Assembly (NCBI RefSeq): GCF_018854495.1
Contig: NZ_JABBDR010000073.1
Location: forward strand, 1-64,000
DNA length: 64,000 bases
DNA from: Acidithiobacillus ferruginosus
GTDB taxonomy: Bacteria > Pseudomonadota > Gammaproteobacteria > Acidithiobacillales > Acidithiobacillaceae
Direction of reading: 5' to 3'
The position numbers were made by a program, and so were the translations under genes. This document shows positions 40,790 through 50,926 of this stretch, in pieces; the first letter of the stretch is position 1, and each line of letters starts with the position of its first letter. Below the pieces are notes generated by a model, which did no database searches, had not been told where the DNA came from, and was given only the letters and a program-made list of their open reading frames with translations.

Positions 40790-43385
40790 GGGGGCCAGCG
40801 CCTCTCTTTGCTTTCTGGAAAGCTTCCAGCAAGCCCTCCTCAAATGCCTTTTGCACCTGCCGAACTTGCTCCCAGCCTTCCGCGACCGGAGCCTTTAACA
40901 ATGATGCGATAGCACCATGGACCTCCCAATGAAGCCCAAATAAGGGAGAGTCTTCAGCAAGACCCAGGCGCTGCATATGGTGATGCATGTCGCAACGGGC
41001 GGCATCCGCCAACTCATCGCTATTGATCAGGCTCGGATTGCCGAGGATCATTTTTTTCAAGGTTCCCTGGTCGCAGATCTGTTTGGCATAAAGTCCGAAC
41101 AAGCTGGTCGGATGCTGTCGATGATAGGACGGATGCCGGGCTAGAAATTCCCGTAACTGCGCCATGGGCATGGGCCTGGCGATACCATAGCCTTGCAGCA
41201 ATTGAATATCCATGACCGAGACTGCATCCGCAATGTCCTCTGTTTCGACTCCCTCCACCACCAGATCCACTCCCAGGCCGATGGCCAAATCCCGAACGGA
41301 AGCAAGAAAATACAAATCCTGGGGCCGTTCCTCCAGGGAGCGGATGAATCCCTGATCCAGCTTGATCTCATCAATGGGCAAGTCCTTGAGGCGCAGCAGT
41401 GAGGAATACGCACTGCCCACATCATCCAGAGCGAGACGAACGCCCAGTTCTTTGACGCCGTTCAGGACGGACAACGCGGCGTTATGTTCCAGGAAATTGC
41501 TGCCCTCCAGGATCTCCAGCGTGATCCGGGAGGGTGCGATGCTGCTGGCCCCAATGACGCCTGCCATGCATGGAACGAAGTGGTCATCGAAGGACTCCGG
41601 GGCGACGTTAACGGACACCCAGAGCGGGCATCCCAAGGCATCCAGCTCGGCCAGATCCGCCAGCGCCTGGGTAAGCACCATCCTGCTGAGATCGGTGGTG
41701 TCCTCGGCAGTGATCAAAGGCAGAAACTCCGCCGGATAGAGTATCTGCCCGTCCTTGTCCCGCAGCCGCGCCAAAGCCTCCACACCCACGATCTTGTGGG
41801 AGCGATTGTCGAGTATGGGTTGGTAATGGACCAGCAATCCACCTTCCCGCAACTGTGTCTGGATGACGTTCTGCCGCACTGGCACCGATTCTCCGAAGAG
41901 GGTCCAGAAATGCACGCGATCCGCCTTGTGGTTTTTACTCTCGTAAAGCGCTTGATCGGCATAGCGGAGCAGCGCATCAGGATTGTGGGAATCGCCGAAA
42001 GGATAGAGGCATATGCCGGCACTGAGATCGATCTCCGCCCTGCTCTTGTCGGGGAGTTCGATGGGTTGCCGGATCATTTCCCCGACCTTCCTCATGACGA
42101 CCTCGATCTCCTCCAGGGAAGTGCAGTTTTCCAGAAGCAGAACGAACTCGTCGCCACCCAGGCGGGCCACGAAGTCCGTGTCGCGCAATCCTTTCCGTAA
42201 ACGTTGGCCGATGGTCCGCAATACCATATCCCCGGCTTCGTGGCCACAGGTGTCGTTGACTGGTTTGAAGCCGTCGAGATCTATCATGACGACGCTCAAA
42301 AGGTGTTCATGACGATCAGCGCGGGCCATGGCTTTGCCCAGTTCTGTATCCAGAGCGCGGCGATTGGGCAGGCCGGTGAGTGTGTCGGAAAGGGATAACT
42401 GCGTGAGTTCATCCATCAGCCGATGGCGCTCCGTCACATCCACATGAGTCCAGAGGATACGTTGCACACCATCCGATCCATCCAGCCGCTGCCCTGAAAT
42501 ATCCGTGAAAACCATTTCTCCATCCAGGCGGCGATAGGGCACATCCCTGCGTGTTCCGTAGCCTTCGCGGAGAACCTCCAGGGCAAACTGGCCAACCTGC
42601 TCACAGACTTCCTCATGGTGAATGATCCCCCATACGGGATGTCCGATCAGATCATCTGCGGAAGATGCACCGAGGATCGTCAGCATCCGCGTGTTGACTC
42701 GCTCGACAATCCGTTCCGGAAAACGCACGACGCTGATGCCGGATGCCTGATTGTTCAGCAGCACTTCGTTGAAGGCGTTGGATTCCCGCTCCTTTCGCCG
42801 GATGTCCAGACGATCCAGGCCATAACTGACGTTTTTGGCCAGATCCGTCATTATTCTCCGGAGGTCGGCATCGAAGATGTTTTTCCTGCCGTGATAGACC
42901 ATCAGGATGGCCCACAGTGTGTTGCCCCGATAAATAGGCAGCGATGCGCTTGCCCCGAACCCGAAGGCTTTGGCGCGTTGCGCCCAGAGGTTCACGCGGA
43001 CATTTTTGGGGAACGAAGCATTGTAAACCGGTTTTTGATCGCGCCAGGACTGGCCTGCGGAGCCTTGTCCCTCGGGAAGTTCCGCGGACGTGGATATGCG
43101 GATGCCTTCCAGGTAGCGCACCGCCCCGGCGGCGGCGAGGTTTTGGAAGATGCCATCACGATCGGGCCGGCCAATCCACGCCAGCCGCAGATGGGCGTGC
43201 CGGACGGCCAATTCGCAGAGGGATCGCAGCAGATCCGTTTCGTTTTCCGTATAGGCGATGACTTCATTGGCGCCGGAAAGAAGCACGCTAAAATCGGTGA
43301 TCCGCTGCAAGCGCCCGACGCAGTTCTGCAAGGTGGCCCCCGTTGCCGCCCTGCGGGAGGGGGGCCATGAAGAATATCCCTTCAT
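40752..43385 (-). CDS. GAF-PAS-GGDEF-EAL cyclic-di-GMP enzyme
   Basis: 877-aa cytosolic signalling protein. GAF domain at about residues 20-200, PAS at ~205-325, GGDEF at ~330-490 with intact LGGDEFVLLLE, EAL at ~510-755 with VGVEALARL, DDVGSAYSSL and VVEGVETED. The tail after 755 contains CDMHHHMQRLG...LHWEVHGAI and resembles a zinc-binding CZB-type domain. Both catalytic signatures are intact, so it may make or degrade c-di-GMP. The start forms an ATGA overlap with the HU gene, an unusual coupling. Confidence 0.9.
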   Translation of the reverse strand: MKGYSSWPPSRRAATGATLQNCVGRLQRITDFSVLLSGANEVIAYTENETDLLRSLCELAVRHAHLRLAWIGRPDRDGIFQNLAAAGAVRYLEGIRISTSAELPEGQGSAGQSWRDQKPVYNASFPKNVRVNLWAQRAKAFGFGASASLPIYRGNTLWAILMVYHGRKNIFDADLRRIMTDLAKNVSYGLDRLDIRRKERESNAFNEVLLNNQASGISVVRFPERIVERVNTRMLTILGASSADDLIGHPVWGIIHHEEVCEQVGQFALEVLREGYGTRRDVPYRRLDGEMVFTDISGQRLDGSDGVQRILWTHVDVTERHRLMDELTQLSLSDTLTGLPNRRALDTELGKAMARADRHEHLLSVVMIDLDGFKPVNDTCGHEAGDMVLRTIGQRLRKGLRDTDFVARLGGDEFVLLLENCTSLEEIEVVMRKVGEMIRQPIELPDKSRAEIDLSAGICLYPFGDSHNPDALLRYADQALYESKNHKADRVHFWTLFGESVPVRQNVIQTQLREGGLLVHYQPILDNRSHKIVGVEALARLRDKDGQILYPAEFLPLITAEDTTDLSRMVLTQALADLAELDALGCPLWVSVNVAPESFDDHFVPCMAGVIGASSIAPSRITLEILEGSNFLEHNAALSVLNGVKELGVRLALDDVGSAYSSLLRLKDLPIDEIKLDQGFIRSLEERPQDLYFLASVRDLAIGLGVDLVVEGVETEDIADAVSVMDIQLLQGYGIARPMPMAQLREFLARHPSYHRQHPTSLFGLYAKQICDQGTLKKMILGNPSLINSDELADAARCDMHHHMQRLGLAEDSPLFGLHWEVHGAIASLLKAPVAEGWEQVRQVQKAFEEGLLEAFQKAKRGAGPLNCEKLPAPPPG

Positions 43386-43663
43386 TGAGGCTGAGGGATT
43401 TTTCTTTGGAGGTCTCCCGCCGCCTTGAAATGAACGCTGCGCTTGGCGGATATCTGGATTCTTTCACCGGTAGCGGGGTTGTGTCCGGGGCGGGCAGCCC
43501 GTTCTTTCAGGGAGAAGGTACCAAATCCCGGAAGGTTCAGGGACTCGCCATCGATCAGCGCCTGAGCCAGTGCGGTGACGACGGTGTCCACGGCCTCATG
43601 GGCGTCTTTCTTGCTGATGCCATATGTGCCTGCTACAGCGGCCACAAATTCGGTTTTTGTCAT
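43382..43663 (-). CDS. HU/IHF-family DNA-binding protein
   Basis: 93-aa nucleoid protein. MTKTEFVAAVAGTYGISKKD, VVTALAQALIDGESLNLPGFGTF and RPGHNPATGERIQI are diagnostic, the last being the DNA-inserting beta arm. The C-terminus has a few extra residues (LQRKIPQPQ). The stop overlaps the start of the c-di-GMP gene; 200 bases of spacer separate it from cbbO. Confidence 0.9.
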   Translation of the reverse strand: MTKTEFVAAVAGTYGISKKDAHEAVDTVVTALAQALIDGESLNLPGFGTFSLKERAARPGHNPATGERIQISAKRSVHFKAAGDLQRKIPQPQ

Positions 43664-43865
43664 GATTTCCTCTATGGATTATGGCAAGGGCCGGATCACT
43701 CTTAACATGATGTGGGGATGGCAGGAAAAGGCAACCCCTGCGAAGAGGTCATCCGGTTTGAGGCCAATGATTTCTTTGATAGGGATGTTATTGGGGCCGT
43801 GAGGCGACGTCAATGCCGGGTGTCCCGCGCCGGGGCCATGATCGCCGTTGTAAAGGTTAGGCAGC

Positions 43866-46184
43866 TTATCGGGTCAGCCCAGCGTATAACATAGGCAGGC
43901 GCTCCGGCAGGCGCTCGACATGGTCGATTACCTGATAGTTCCGCGCCCCGAAAATTCGCGACACGTACTCATCGGCATGAGGATCCAGGCTGAGGCAATA
44001 GGTGATCACGCCATCTCTTCCCAGGTCTTCCACGGCCCGCCTGGCATCATGGCGCAAATACTGGGGATCCCGCACGTCGATGTCCGCCGGTTCACCATCG
44101 GTAATCACCAGGAGCAGTTTTCTGCTTTGCCGCTGGTGGCGCAGATGATGCCCAGCGTGTCTTAATGCCGCACCCATGCGCGTCGAGAATTTGCCCGTCA
44201 TGCCGGCAATGCGCCCCATGGCCTCCTCGCCGTAGGCCTCGTCAAAATCCTTGAAGCGATAATAGGCCACATCATGACGACCATCGGAATGGAAACCGTG
44301 AATCGCAAAAGGATCACCAATCCGGTTCATGGCATCGGCCAGCAGGGAAGTGGCGTCACGGGTGAGTTGCAGAATGCTGTCTTCCGAACCGCGAACCTTG
44401 TCGTTGGTCGACTCGGACAGATCCATCAATACCAGCACGCCCAGGTCGCGCAGCTTGCGCAAGTTGCGCATGTGGATACGGGTATCCGGCACCAGACCCA
44501 TTCGGATATCCACCAGTGCACGCAGCGCCGCCTCCATATCGATTTCGTCGCCGTCCTCCTGCTTGCGCAAACGTTGCACACCCTGAGGCTGCAAGGCTTC
44601 TATCAGGTATCTGAGGCGGCTGGAGACCGGCTTGTATTTCTCAAGCACTTCCCGCACCACCCTGGCATCGCCCAGACGTGGGCGACGCTCCAGTACCGTC
44701 GCCCAGAGCGGACGACTGGCCTGAATCTGGTAATCCCATTCTGGGTAATGAAAGGGATCGGAGACTGGCTCTTTGCCTTCCATCTGGTTATAGCTCAGTC
44801 CCCTATCTTCATAGGGGAACAACTCCGATTGCAGTACCCAGACTTCCTGCGCGTCATCCCCGGCCAGCTCGGTATCCACCTCATTGACCATTTCCATGAC
44901 GTTTACGTACTTGCGCACCTGGGCACTGGGCAGGATGGTGGTTTCATGCTCCCAGTCGATTTCCTCAAACTCCCAGATGTAACGGTTGTCGTCGCGGTAG
45001 AGGATGTCGGGAATGTCGGTGCGCGCGTGGTAACTGACTCTCTGATTTCGAAGGCTGTCCGCAAGGTGTACCCCCAGATCCCAGGAAAGTTGCGGATCGT
45101 CCCAGCGGGCTTCGGCCTCCATGAACAGCCTTCGGCCTTCCTGCACCCAGGCGTTGTCATCCACATAGTCGGGATCGATGATGGCCCGTGCCAGACGGGA
45201 GAACAGGTGTCCCATGCTGGCCACCGGCCCCGCCACCGCCGTATGAAAAGGCAGCCAGATGGCGCGGATGCCGGGAAAAGCCCGCATCGCCAAGGCTTCC
45301 ACCCGGGCATCTTCAAACAGACCGATGACGGCCATTTGCTCCGGTGTGAGGGCTTCGGCGGAAATCGCCTTCCGCATATAGGCGACGTGGGCTGCGGCGT
45401 GGGCCGCCACGGCGCGATAGCGGGTCATCCCATCGACATCTTCCCAGTCGTCGTAGGCATCGGGGAGGTGGATGAAAATCCCTTCGATATAAGGCCGATA
45501 CCCTTCGCGATCTTCAAAGTCGCCACTGGTGGGGCGCAGGAAAAAATCCCGCCCCCAGAGCGCGCGCAGATACATCCGCAGGCGCCGCTGAATATCCACA
45601 AATAACGTGCCCTTGCGCTCCTGCTGGAGCATGGCCAGGGCTTCCGGACTTTTCAGGGAAAAGTAGGCTATTTGCGCTTGGAAATCCGTGCGATGGGCGT
45701 GTGCGCCCCAGAGTGCCCAGCGGCGCAAGCCGCCCAGCGTCAAATAGCCGAAGAGCTGGTCGATATTTTCCAGCATGGGCCGTAGCGCGCGCGGCACTTG
45801 CGCGAGCAGGCGGTCCAGCATGCCGAGATAGCTTTTGAAGAGCTCCAGATCGGCCAGACGGTTGGCGGCTGTCGGACTGGTGGACACCACCGCCTCCAGT
45901 ACCGCACCGCTGGTTTTGGACGCCATTTTCATGACGGCACCCACCAGTTCCCAGACGGCATCCTCTCCCACTTCGCGGGCGATGTGGGGGGCGGCATCCA
46001 GATAACTGCTCACCAAGCCATCGCCCTTGCCCAGAGATCGCAACCCCATGGCGCCGTCCAGGTACTGATCCAGGCCTGACGGACTGAAGACCCGAGTGGC
46101 TTCCTGCCATTTGCTCTGCAGGATGGCCTGGCTTCCCTCGCCAAAAGCCTGCAGTAGTTCTGCGTAATCTTCGAGATGTTTCAT
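43866..46184 (-). CDS. cbbO: RubisCO activase VWA subunit CbbO
   Basis: 772-aa adaptor of the CbbQO activase, which removes inhibitory sugar phosphates from form I RubisCO. The C-terminal VWA domain begins VLMDLSESTND with the metal site DxSxS and later VITDGEPAD; the long N-terminal part is helical and family-typical. The ATG at 46184 follows GGAGGACGT. It begins 51 bases after cbbQ. Confidence 0.95.
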   Translation of the reverse strand: MKHLEDYAELLQAFGEGSQAILQSKWQEATRVFSPSGLDQYLDGAMGLRSLGKGDGLVSSYLDAAPHIAREVGEDAVWELVGAVMKMASKTSGAVLEAVVSTSPTAANRLADLELFKSYLGMLDRLLAQVPRALRPMLENIDQLFGYLTLGGLRRWALWGAHAHRTDFQAQIAYFSLKSPEALAMLQQERKGTLFVDIQRRLRMYLRALWGRDFFLRPTSGDFEDREGYRPYIEGIFIHLPDAYDDWEDVDGMTRYRAVAAHAAAHVAYMRKAISAEALTPEQMAVIGLFEDARVEALAMRAFPGIRAIWLPFHTAVAGPVASMGHLFSRLARAIIDPDYVDDNAWVQEGRRLFMEAEARWDDPQLSWDLGVHLADSLRNQRVSYHARTDIPDILYRDDNRYIWEFEEIDWEHETTILPSAQVRKYVNVMEMVNEVDTELAGDDAQEVWVLQSELFPYEDRGLSYNQMEGKEPVSDPFHYPEWDYQIQASRPLWATVLERRPRLGDARVVREVLEKYKPVSSRLRYLIEALQPQGVQRLRKQEDGDEIDMEAALRALVDIRMGLVPDTRIHMRNLRKLRDLGVLVLMDLSESTNDKVRGSEDSILQLTRDATSLLADAMNRIGDPFAIHGFHSDGRHDVAYYRFKDFDEAYGEEAMGRIAGMTGKFSTRMGAALRHAGHHLRHQRQSRKLLLVITDGEPADIDVRDPQYLRHDARRAVEDLGRDGVITYCLSLDPHADEYVSRIFGARNYQVIDHVERLPERLPMLYAGLTR

Positions 46185-46235
46185 ACGTCCTCCGTGATCG
46201 TTAGATCCTCTGTACGGCAAGGCGAACGTGAGCAC

Positions 46236-47039
46236 TCAGAAGTACGTGGTGACTGCGGCGTCCAGAGCGTCACGCATATCGGGATCATCGGTGATCGGAC
46301 GTACCAGGGTTACCCGGCAGGCAGCCTTCGCCTCAACACCCTTGTTGATCAAGGAACCGGCGTAGACCAGCATACGGGTGGAAATGCCTTCATCCAGACC
46401 ATGGCCCTTCAGATTACGGGCGCGCTCGGCGATGGACACCAGCTTGTCGGCGACTTCCTTGTTGACCCCGGTTTCGTGAGAGACAATTTCTGCCTCGATT
46501 TCGTGATCGGGGTAGTTGAAATCCAGGGCCCCGAAACGCTGCTTGGTGGACTGCTTCAGATCCTTCATGAGGCTCTGATAGCCTGGGTTGTAAGAAATCA
46601 CCAACTGGAAATCGGGATGCGCTTGCACCAGTTCGCCCTTCTTCTCCAGGGGCAGTACCCGGCGGTTGTCGGTCAGCGGATGGATAACCACCGTGGTATC
46701 CTGACGGGCTTCCACCACCTCATCCAGATAGCAGATGGCGCCCAGACGCGCGGCCAGGGTCAATGGGCCATCCTGCCAGCGCGTGCCCTGGGAGTCGAGC
46801 AGGAAACGTCCGACCAGGTCAGAGGCCGTCATGTCTTCATTGCAAGCTACCGTAATCAACGGCTTGTCCAGTTTGTAGGCCATATACTCTACGAAGCGGG
46901 TCTTGCCACAGCCGGTGGGACCCTTGAGCATCATCGGCATGCGCACGCTGTAAGCGGCTTCGTAAAGTTCTGTTTCATCGCCGGTGGCACGGTAGTAAGG
47001 TGTTTTCTTGATGCGGTATTCGGTCAACTGGTCGTTCAT
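46236..47039 (-). CDS. cbbQ: RubisCO activase MoxR-type AAA+ subunit CbbQ
   Basis: 267-aa AAA+ ATPase that powers RubisCO reactivation with CbbO. Walker A GPTGCGKT, Walker [11 protein letters not shown], sensor-1 VISYNPGY and an Arg-rich sensor ([11 protein letters not shown]) are visible. The ATG at 47039 fits the family N-terminus; the open frame to 47123 is leader. 155 bases downstream of cbbS. Confidence 0.95.
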   Translation of the reverse strand: MNDQLTEYRIKKTPYYRATGDETELYEAAYSVRMPMMLKGPTGCGKTRFVEYMAYKLDKPLITVACNEDMTASDLVGRFLLDSQGTRWQDGPLTLAARLGAICYLDEVVEARQDTTVVIHPLTDNRRVLPLEKKGELVQAHPDFQLVISYNPGYQSLMKDLKQSTKQRFGALDFNYPDHEIEAEIVSHETGVNKEVADKLVSIAERARNLKGHGLDEGISTRMLVYAGSLINKGVEAKAACRVTLVRPITDDPDMRDALDAAVTTYF

Positions 47040-47194
47040 GGAATGCTGCTCCTCGGGAAAACGTTCCTGGACAGGGAAACACGGCACTTGACGGGAGCAT
47101 TTCGGGCGAAAACGGCCCTGCACAACATCAGAAATGCTCTCGACAAGCGCCGCACCGGCTCAGCGCAAAAAGGCTGGGCGGTACGGCACGGGAC

Positions 47195-47551
47195 TTATAC
47201 GGTCTTGCCCCGATAGACTACCAGGGACGTACCCTGGGACTGCTTGAAGTTATCATAGCCGACGATACGGACGTGGTTATGGGGATTCGCCTTATGGCAG
47301 GCTTCCGCTTCTTTCAGGATGATGTCCACGTCGGTTTCGCCGAACATGGGCAACTTCCACATATACCAGTAGTTGCCGAAGGCGTTTTCCGGTTCGGTAT
47401 GTTCTACCGCCGGGTTCCAGCCCTTGGAAACAATGTACGCAACCTGTTGACGGATCTGCTCCGCGGTCAGGGCAGGCAGGTAAGACAGTGTCTCGAACTT
47501 CCGGCTCGCCGGATCGGAGAGACGGGATTGGTAATCCTGTACTTCACTCAT
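47195..47551 (-). CDS. cbbS: RubisCO small subunit
   Basis: 118-aa form I small subunit: [42 protein letters not shown] and [10 protein letters not shown] are family motifs. 30 bases after cbbL. Confidence 0.97.
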   Translation of the reverse strand: MSEVQDYQSRLSDPASRKFETLSYLPALTAEQIRQQVAYIVSKGWNPAVEHTEPENAFGNYWYMWKLPMFGETDVDIILKEAEACHKANPHNHVRIVGYDNFKQSQGTSLVVYRGKTV

Positions 47552-47581
47552 AACAGACTCCTGGGCATGTGATAAACGTGC

Positions 47582-49003
47582 TTATTTATGGGCAACGTCC
47601 AGCTTGTCGACCGTATCGAATTCGAACTTGATCTCTTTCCACGTTTCCATGGCAATCTTGAGTTCGGGGGAGTGCTTGGCCGCCTCGGTGAGGACCGCCT
47701 TGCCTTCCTTCTCAATGGCCACACCGCGGTTGCGGGCTTCCACACAGGCTTCCAGCGCGACGCGGTTGGCCGCAGCACCTGCGGCATTGCCCCAGGGATG
47801 ACCGAGGGTGCCACCACCGAACTGCAACACCGAGTCGTCACCAAAGATGGTGACCAGCGCCGGCATGTGCCAAACGTGGATACCACCGGAAGCGACCGGC
47901 ATCACGCCCGGCATGGAGCCCCAGTCCTGGTCGAAGAAGATACCTCGGCTGCGATCTTCCTTGATGAATCTATCACGCATGATGTCGATCCAGCCCAGGG
48001 TCGCCTCACGGTCGCCTTCGAGCTTGCCTACCACGGTACCCGAGTGCAGGTGGTCTCCGCCGGACAGACGGAGAATCTTGGTCAGCACACGGAAGTGGAT
48101 GCCGTGATGGGGGTTACGGTCCAGCACCGCATGCATGGCGCGGTGAATGTGCAGGAGCATGCCGTTGTCGCGGCACCAGTTGGCCAGGCCCGTGTTGGCG
48201 CAGAAGCCGCCGGTGATGTAATCGTGCATGATGATGGGTGCGCCGATTTCCTTGGCGTACTCCGCACGTTTGTACATTTCCTCCGGAGTTGGGGCGGTAA
48301 CATTCAGGTAGTGCCCCTTACGTTCTCCGGTCTCGGCCTCGGCCTTCTGGATGGCCTCCATGACGAAGTCGAAACGCTGCCTCCAGCGCATGAAAGGCTG
48401 GCTATTGACGTTTTCGTCATCTTTCGTGAAGTCGAGTCCACCACGCAGACCTTCATAGCAGGCGCGACCATAGTTCTTGGCCGACAAACCCAGCTTGGGC
48501 TTGATGGTGCAGCCCAGCAATGGGCGACCATACTTGTTCATGATGTCGCGTTCGACCTGAATCCCGTGGGGTGGCCCACCGCAGGTCTTGACGTAGGCGA
48601 TGGGGAAACGGACGTCTTCCAGGCGCAGCGCACGTACCGCCTTGAAGCCGAAGACGTTACCAACCAGCGAGGTGAAGACGTTGACCACGGAACCTTCTTC
48701 GAAAAGATCGATGGGGTAGGCAATGAACGCATAGAAACAGGTATCATCGCCAGGAACGTCTTCAATCCTGTATGCGCGCCCCTTATAGTAGTCAAGGTCG
48801 GTGAGAAGATCGGTCCACACCGTGGTCCAGGTGCCAGTAGAGGATTCGGCGGCAACCGCAGCAGCGGCCTCCTCACGATCCACGCCCGCCTGGGGAGTAA
48901 TCTTGAACACGGCAAGAATATCGGTATCCTTGATGTTGTAATCCGGTTCCCAATAGGTGTTCCGGTAATCCTTCACACCCGCGTTATAGGTCTTGACGGC
49001 CAT
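47582..49003 (-). CDS. cbbL: form I RubisCO large subunit
   Basis: 473-aa carboxylase subunit of the Calvin cycle. [17 protein letters not shown] contains the carbamylated Lys region, [14 protein letters not shown] the catalytic loop-1 Lys and [10 protein letters not shown] the phosphate site. The cbbQ/cbbO neighbours indicate a form IA enzyme of the non-carboxysomal (IAq) type; no carboxysome gene is nearby. GGAGGTGG precedes the ATG at 49003. No cbbR lies next to it. Confidence 0.97.
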   Translation of the reverse strand: MAVKTYNAGVKDYRNTYWEPDYNIKDTDILAVFKITPQAGVDREEAAAAVAAESSTGTWTTVWTDLLTDLDYYKGRAYRIEDVPGDDTCFYAFIAYPIDLFEEGSVVNVFTSLVGNVFGFKAVRALRLEDVRFPIAYVKTCGGPPHGIQVERDIMNKYGRPLLGCTIKPKLGLSAKNYGRACYEGLRGGLDFTKDDENVNSQPFMRWRQRFDFVMEAIQKAEAETGERKGHYLNVTAPTPEEMYKRAEYAKEIGAPIIMHDYITGGFCANTGLANWCRDNGMLLHIHRAMHAVLDRNPHHGIHFRVLTKILRLSGGDHLHSGTVVGKLEGDREATLGWIDIMRDRFIKEDRSRGIFFDQDWGSMPGVMPVASGGIHVWHMPALVTIFGDDSVLQFGGGTLGHPWGNAAGAAANRVALEACVEARNRGVAIEKEGKAVLTEAAKHSPELKIAMETWKEIKFEFDTVDKLDVAHK

Positions 49004-49073
49004 ATGCCACCTCCATGCAGTTGCCCGACGCCGGTGCCCCCGGCGCAATCGCTGCGTCTGCAGCGATGACGGG

Positions 49074-49116
49074 ACTATAGAGCGGGTGAAGCATAAGCGC
49101 TAATAAGTAGTTATTA
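49074..49116 (-). promoter_or_regulatory. cbb promoter region with LysR-type palindrome
   Basis: TAATAA-GTAG-TTATTA at 49101-49116 is a perfect 6-bp inverted repeat that contains the T-N11-A spacing of LysR-type sites. A possible -10 box TATAGT lies at 49079-49074 on the minus strand, placing the palindrome near -42. It fits CbbR control of cbbL, but no cbbR gene is in the window. Confidence 0.5.
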
Positions 49117-49274
49117 TTTTTTCCATAAGATATGACTGATGGGGTAGTGGCTGGTGACTACGCGTCTGATGTTTGGTGGTTGGCGCTGCTTACCGCCGTC
49201 GCGCGGCGTTGCGCGGTCCGATGGCCGGCCCGCACCAGTCGGTCATGGTGTGGTTGGCATCCATTTCAGCCTTC

Positions 49275-50111
49275 TCAGCTTCCTGGTGTATCGTTATCCT
49301 TATTCCCGGAGCGTTCGCCGGCGACATCCATCTCGTCCATGCTGTGGGATGGCTGAGCAATATCACTATCCGCAGGGTCTTCCTCTGCAGGCCGAGGTCC
49401 GGGCAATCTTGCGGCGAAAAATAATCCGAGTTCAAAAAGCATATACATGGGGATGAGGAGCATGACCATGGATAACACGTCGGGAGGACTGAGCAATGCA
49501 GAGGCGATGGCGCAAATTAGGAAGGCATAGCGGCGACCATGCTGCAGCGTGGCCACCTGCAGCACTCCGACGCGTACCAGTACTATAATGAGAATGGGGA
49601 TCTGGAAGGCCAGACCGAAGGCCAGGGAGAACTTGATGATGAGCGAGAGGTAACTATCCACTTTGGGCATGGCGGTGATATCACCGCCAGAAAAGCTCAC
49701 GAAAAACCGGAAGGCATTGGGAAATACGATAAAATAGGCAAAGAGCATGCCGCCGACGAACAGAAAAATGGAGGCAAAGATCAGCGGGAAAAAGGCCTTG
49801 CGCTCATGCTCATAGAGGCCGGGTGCTATGAAGGCCCAAAATTGATAGAGCACGACAGGTAGCGCCAGAATAAATCCGGACAGCAAAGAAAGCTGCACGT
49901 AGGTCAAAAATACTTCGGGTAAACTGGTGTAAATTAAATGACTGCCCTTTGGTAATATATCAATGAGCGGGGCCGCGAGAATGTTATAAATCGTTTTGGA
50001 AAAAGGATAGGAAATCAGAAAGCCAACGAAAATGGCGATCACTGCAAATAATACGCGGCGGCGCAATTCCAGCAAATGGCCGATAAAGGTGTTTTCCGCC
50101 AATTTGTCCAT
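49275..50111 (-). CDS. tatC: Sec-independent translocase TatC
   Basis: 278-aa inner-membrane core of the twin-arginine export system, with six hydrophobic segments. ENTFIGHLLELRRR at the N-terminus and FRFFVSFSGGD, then YLSLIIKFSLAFGLAFQIP, are diagnostic. A charged C-terminal tail extends past the last helix. Separated from tatB by 142 bases that hold no clear gene. Confidence 0.95.
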   Translation of the reverse strand: MDKLAENTFIGHLLELRRRVLFAVIAIFVGFLISYPFSKTIYNILAAPLIDILPKGSHLIYTSLPEVFLTYVQLSLLSGFILALPVVLYQFWAFIAPGLYEHERKAFFPLIFASIFLFVGGMLFAYFIVFPNAFRFFVSFSGGDITAMPKVDSYLSLIIKFSLAFGLAFQIPILIIVLVRVGVLQVATLQHGRRYAFLICAIASALLSPPDVLSMVMLLIPMYMLFELGLFFAARLPGPRPAEEDPADSDIAQPSHSMDEMDVAGERSGNKDNDTPGS

Positions 50112-50253
50112 GCTTAGAAAATATCCTTAGGCGGTGTCGAGGCGCGCGAATCTGGTGACGGGCAAGCGGCAAAGCCTTTGGATGCGCAAGCCGTGGTGGC
50201 GCGCATCCACAATAATAACGAACCTCGGTGAGAGCATCAGGTGGGCATCGGAA

Positions 50254-50622
50254 TCAATGTACGCGGTCTTCCGGTCCCGGCAGGTCTGCATGTTGCGTCG
50301 CCGGCATGATATCGAGTTCACCCTGCTTGTGATCTTCCTTCATTTCGGGCTTCTCATCGGCCGTTTTCGGGGTGTCTGAAGCGGTGATGTCGGCAGGCAG
50401 CAACTCCTCGTGGGCATAGTCACGCAGTTTGTTGGCTTCCTGGCGCAGATCATCCAGCAACAACTGCTGCTCCACCTCGGAGCGCAGACTCGTCATGGTA
50501 CGCCGCATGGCGCCGTACCACTTCCCCGCGGTGCGCGCGATTTGGGGCATTTTCTCCGGCCCCACCACGAGTAGCGCGATGATTCCGAGCAGCGCGAGTT
50601 CGCCAAAGCTGAAGTCGAACAT
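50254..50622 (-). CDS. tatB: Sec-independent translocase TatB
   Basis: 122-aa receptor subunit. MFDFSFGELALLGIIALLVVGPEKMP is the diagnostic helix-hinge (N-terminal residues 1-26; motif GPEKMP), followed by an amphipathic helix and a charged tail. Starts 6 bases after tatA. Confidence 0.95.
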   Translation of the reverse strand: MFDFSFGELALLGIIALLVVGPEKMPQIARTAGKWYGAMRRTMTSLRSEVEQQLLLDDLRQEANKLRDYAHEELLPADITASDTPKTADEKPEMKEDHKQGELDIMPATQHADLPGPEDRVH

Positions 50623-50628
50623 AAGCGA

Positions 50629-50847
50629 TCAGCGGTTGACGGTTTCGTGTTCTTTGCTGGGCTGGACCTCGGCATCAATAGTGCGGCCGATGCTTTCCTT
50701 CTTTTCCTCCTCCTCCTTGACGGCGGACCGGAAGCTCTTGATGGCGGAACCGAGGTCGGAACCCACGTTGCGTAGCTTCGTGGTACCAAACAGGGCAACC
50801 ACGATGAGCAGAATGATGATTAAATGCCAGATACTAAAAGCGCCCAT
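50629..50847 (-). CDS. tatA: Sec-independent translocase TatA
   Basis: 72-aa pore component. [20 protein letters not shown], then [19 protein letters not shown] is the TatA signature. The short charged tail is normal. 79 bases after hisIE in the same direction, a his-tat linkage common in proteobacteria. Confidence 0.95.
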   Translation of the reverse strand: MGAFSIWHLIIILLIVVALFGTTKLRNVGSDLGSAIKSFRSAVKEEEEKKESIGRTIDAEVQPSKEHETVNR

Positions 50848-50926
50848 GACAGCTCTCCTTCCCCCGCAGGGGTTACGCGCTACGACTCACTTTGGACCAT
50901 AAGAAAATAAAGTGGTTGCGTCAAGC

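Noticed and set aside
44274-45605. 443-aa open frame opposite cbbO
   Set aside because: Antisense shadow; no Shine-Dalgarno, product resembles no protein family.
47588-49069. 493-aa open frame on the plus strand opposite cbbL
   Set aside because: It is the antisense shadow of the RubisCO large subunit gene; GC-rich codon bias opens the opposite strand, and the product has no family features.
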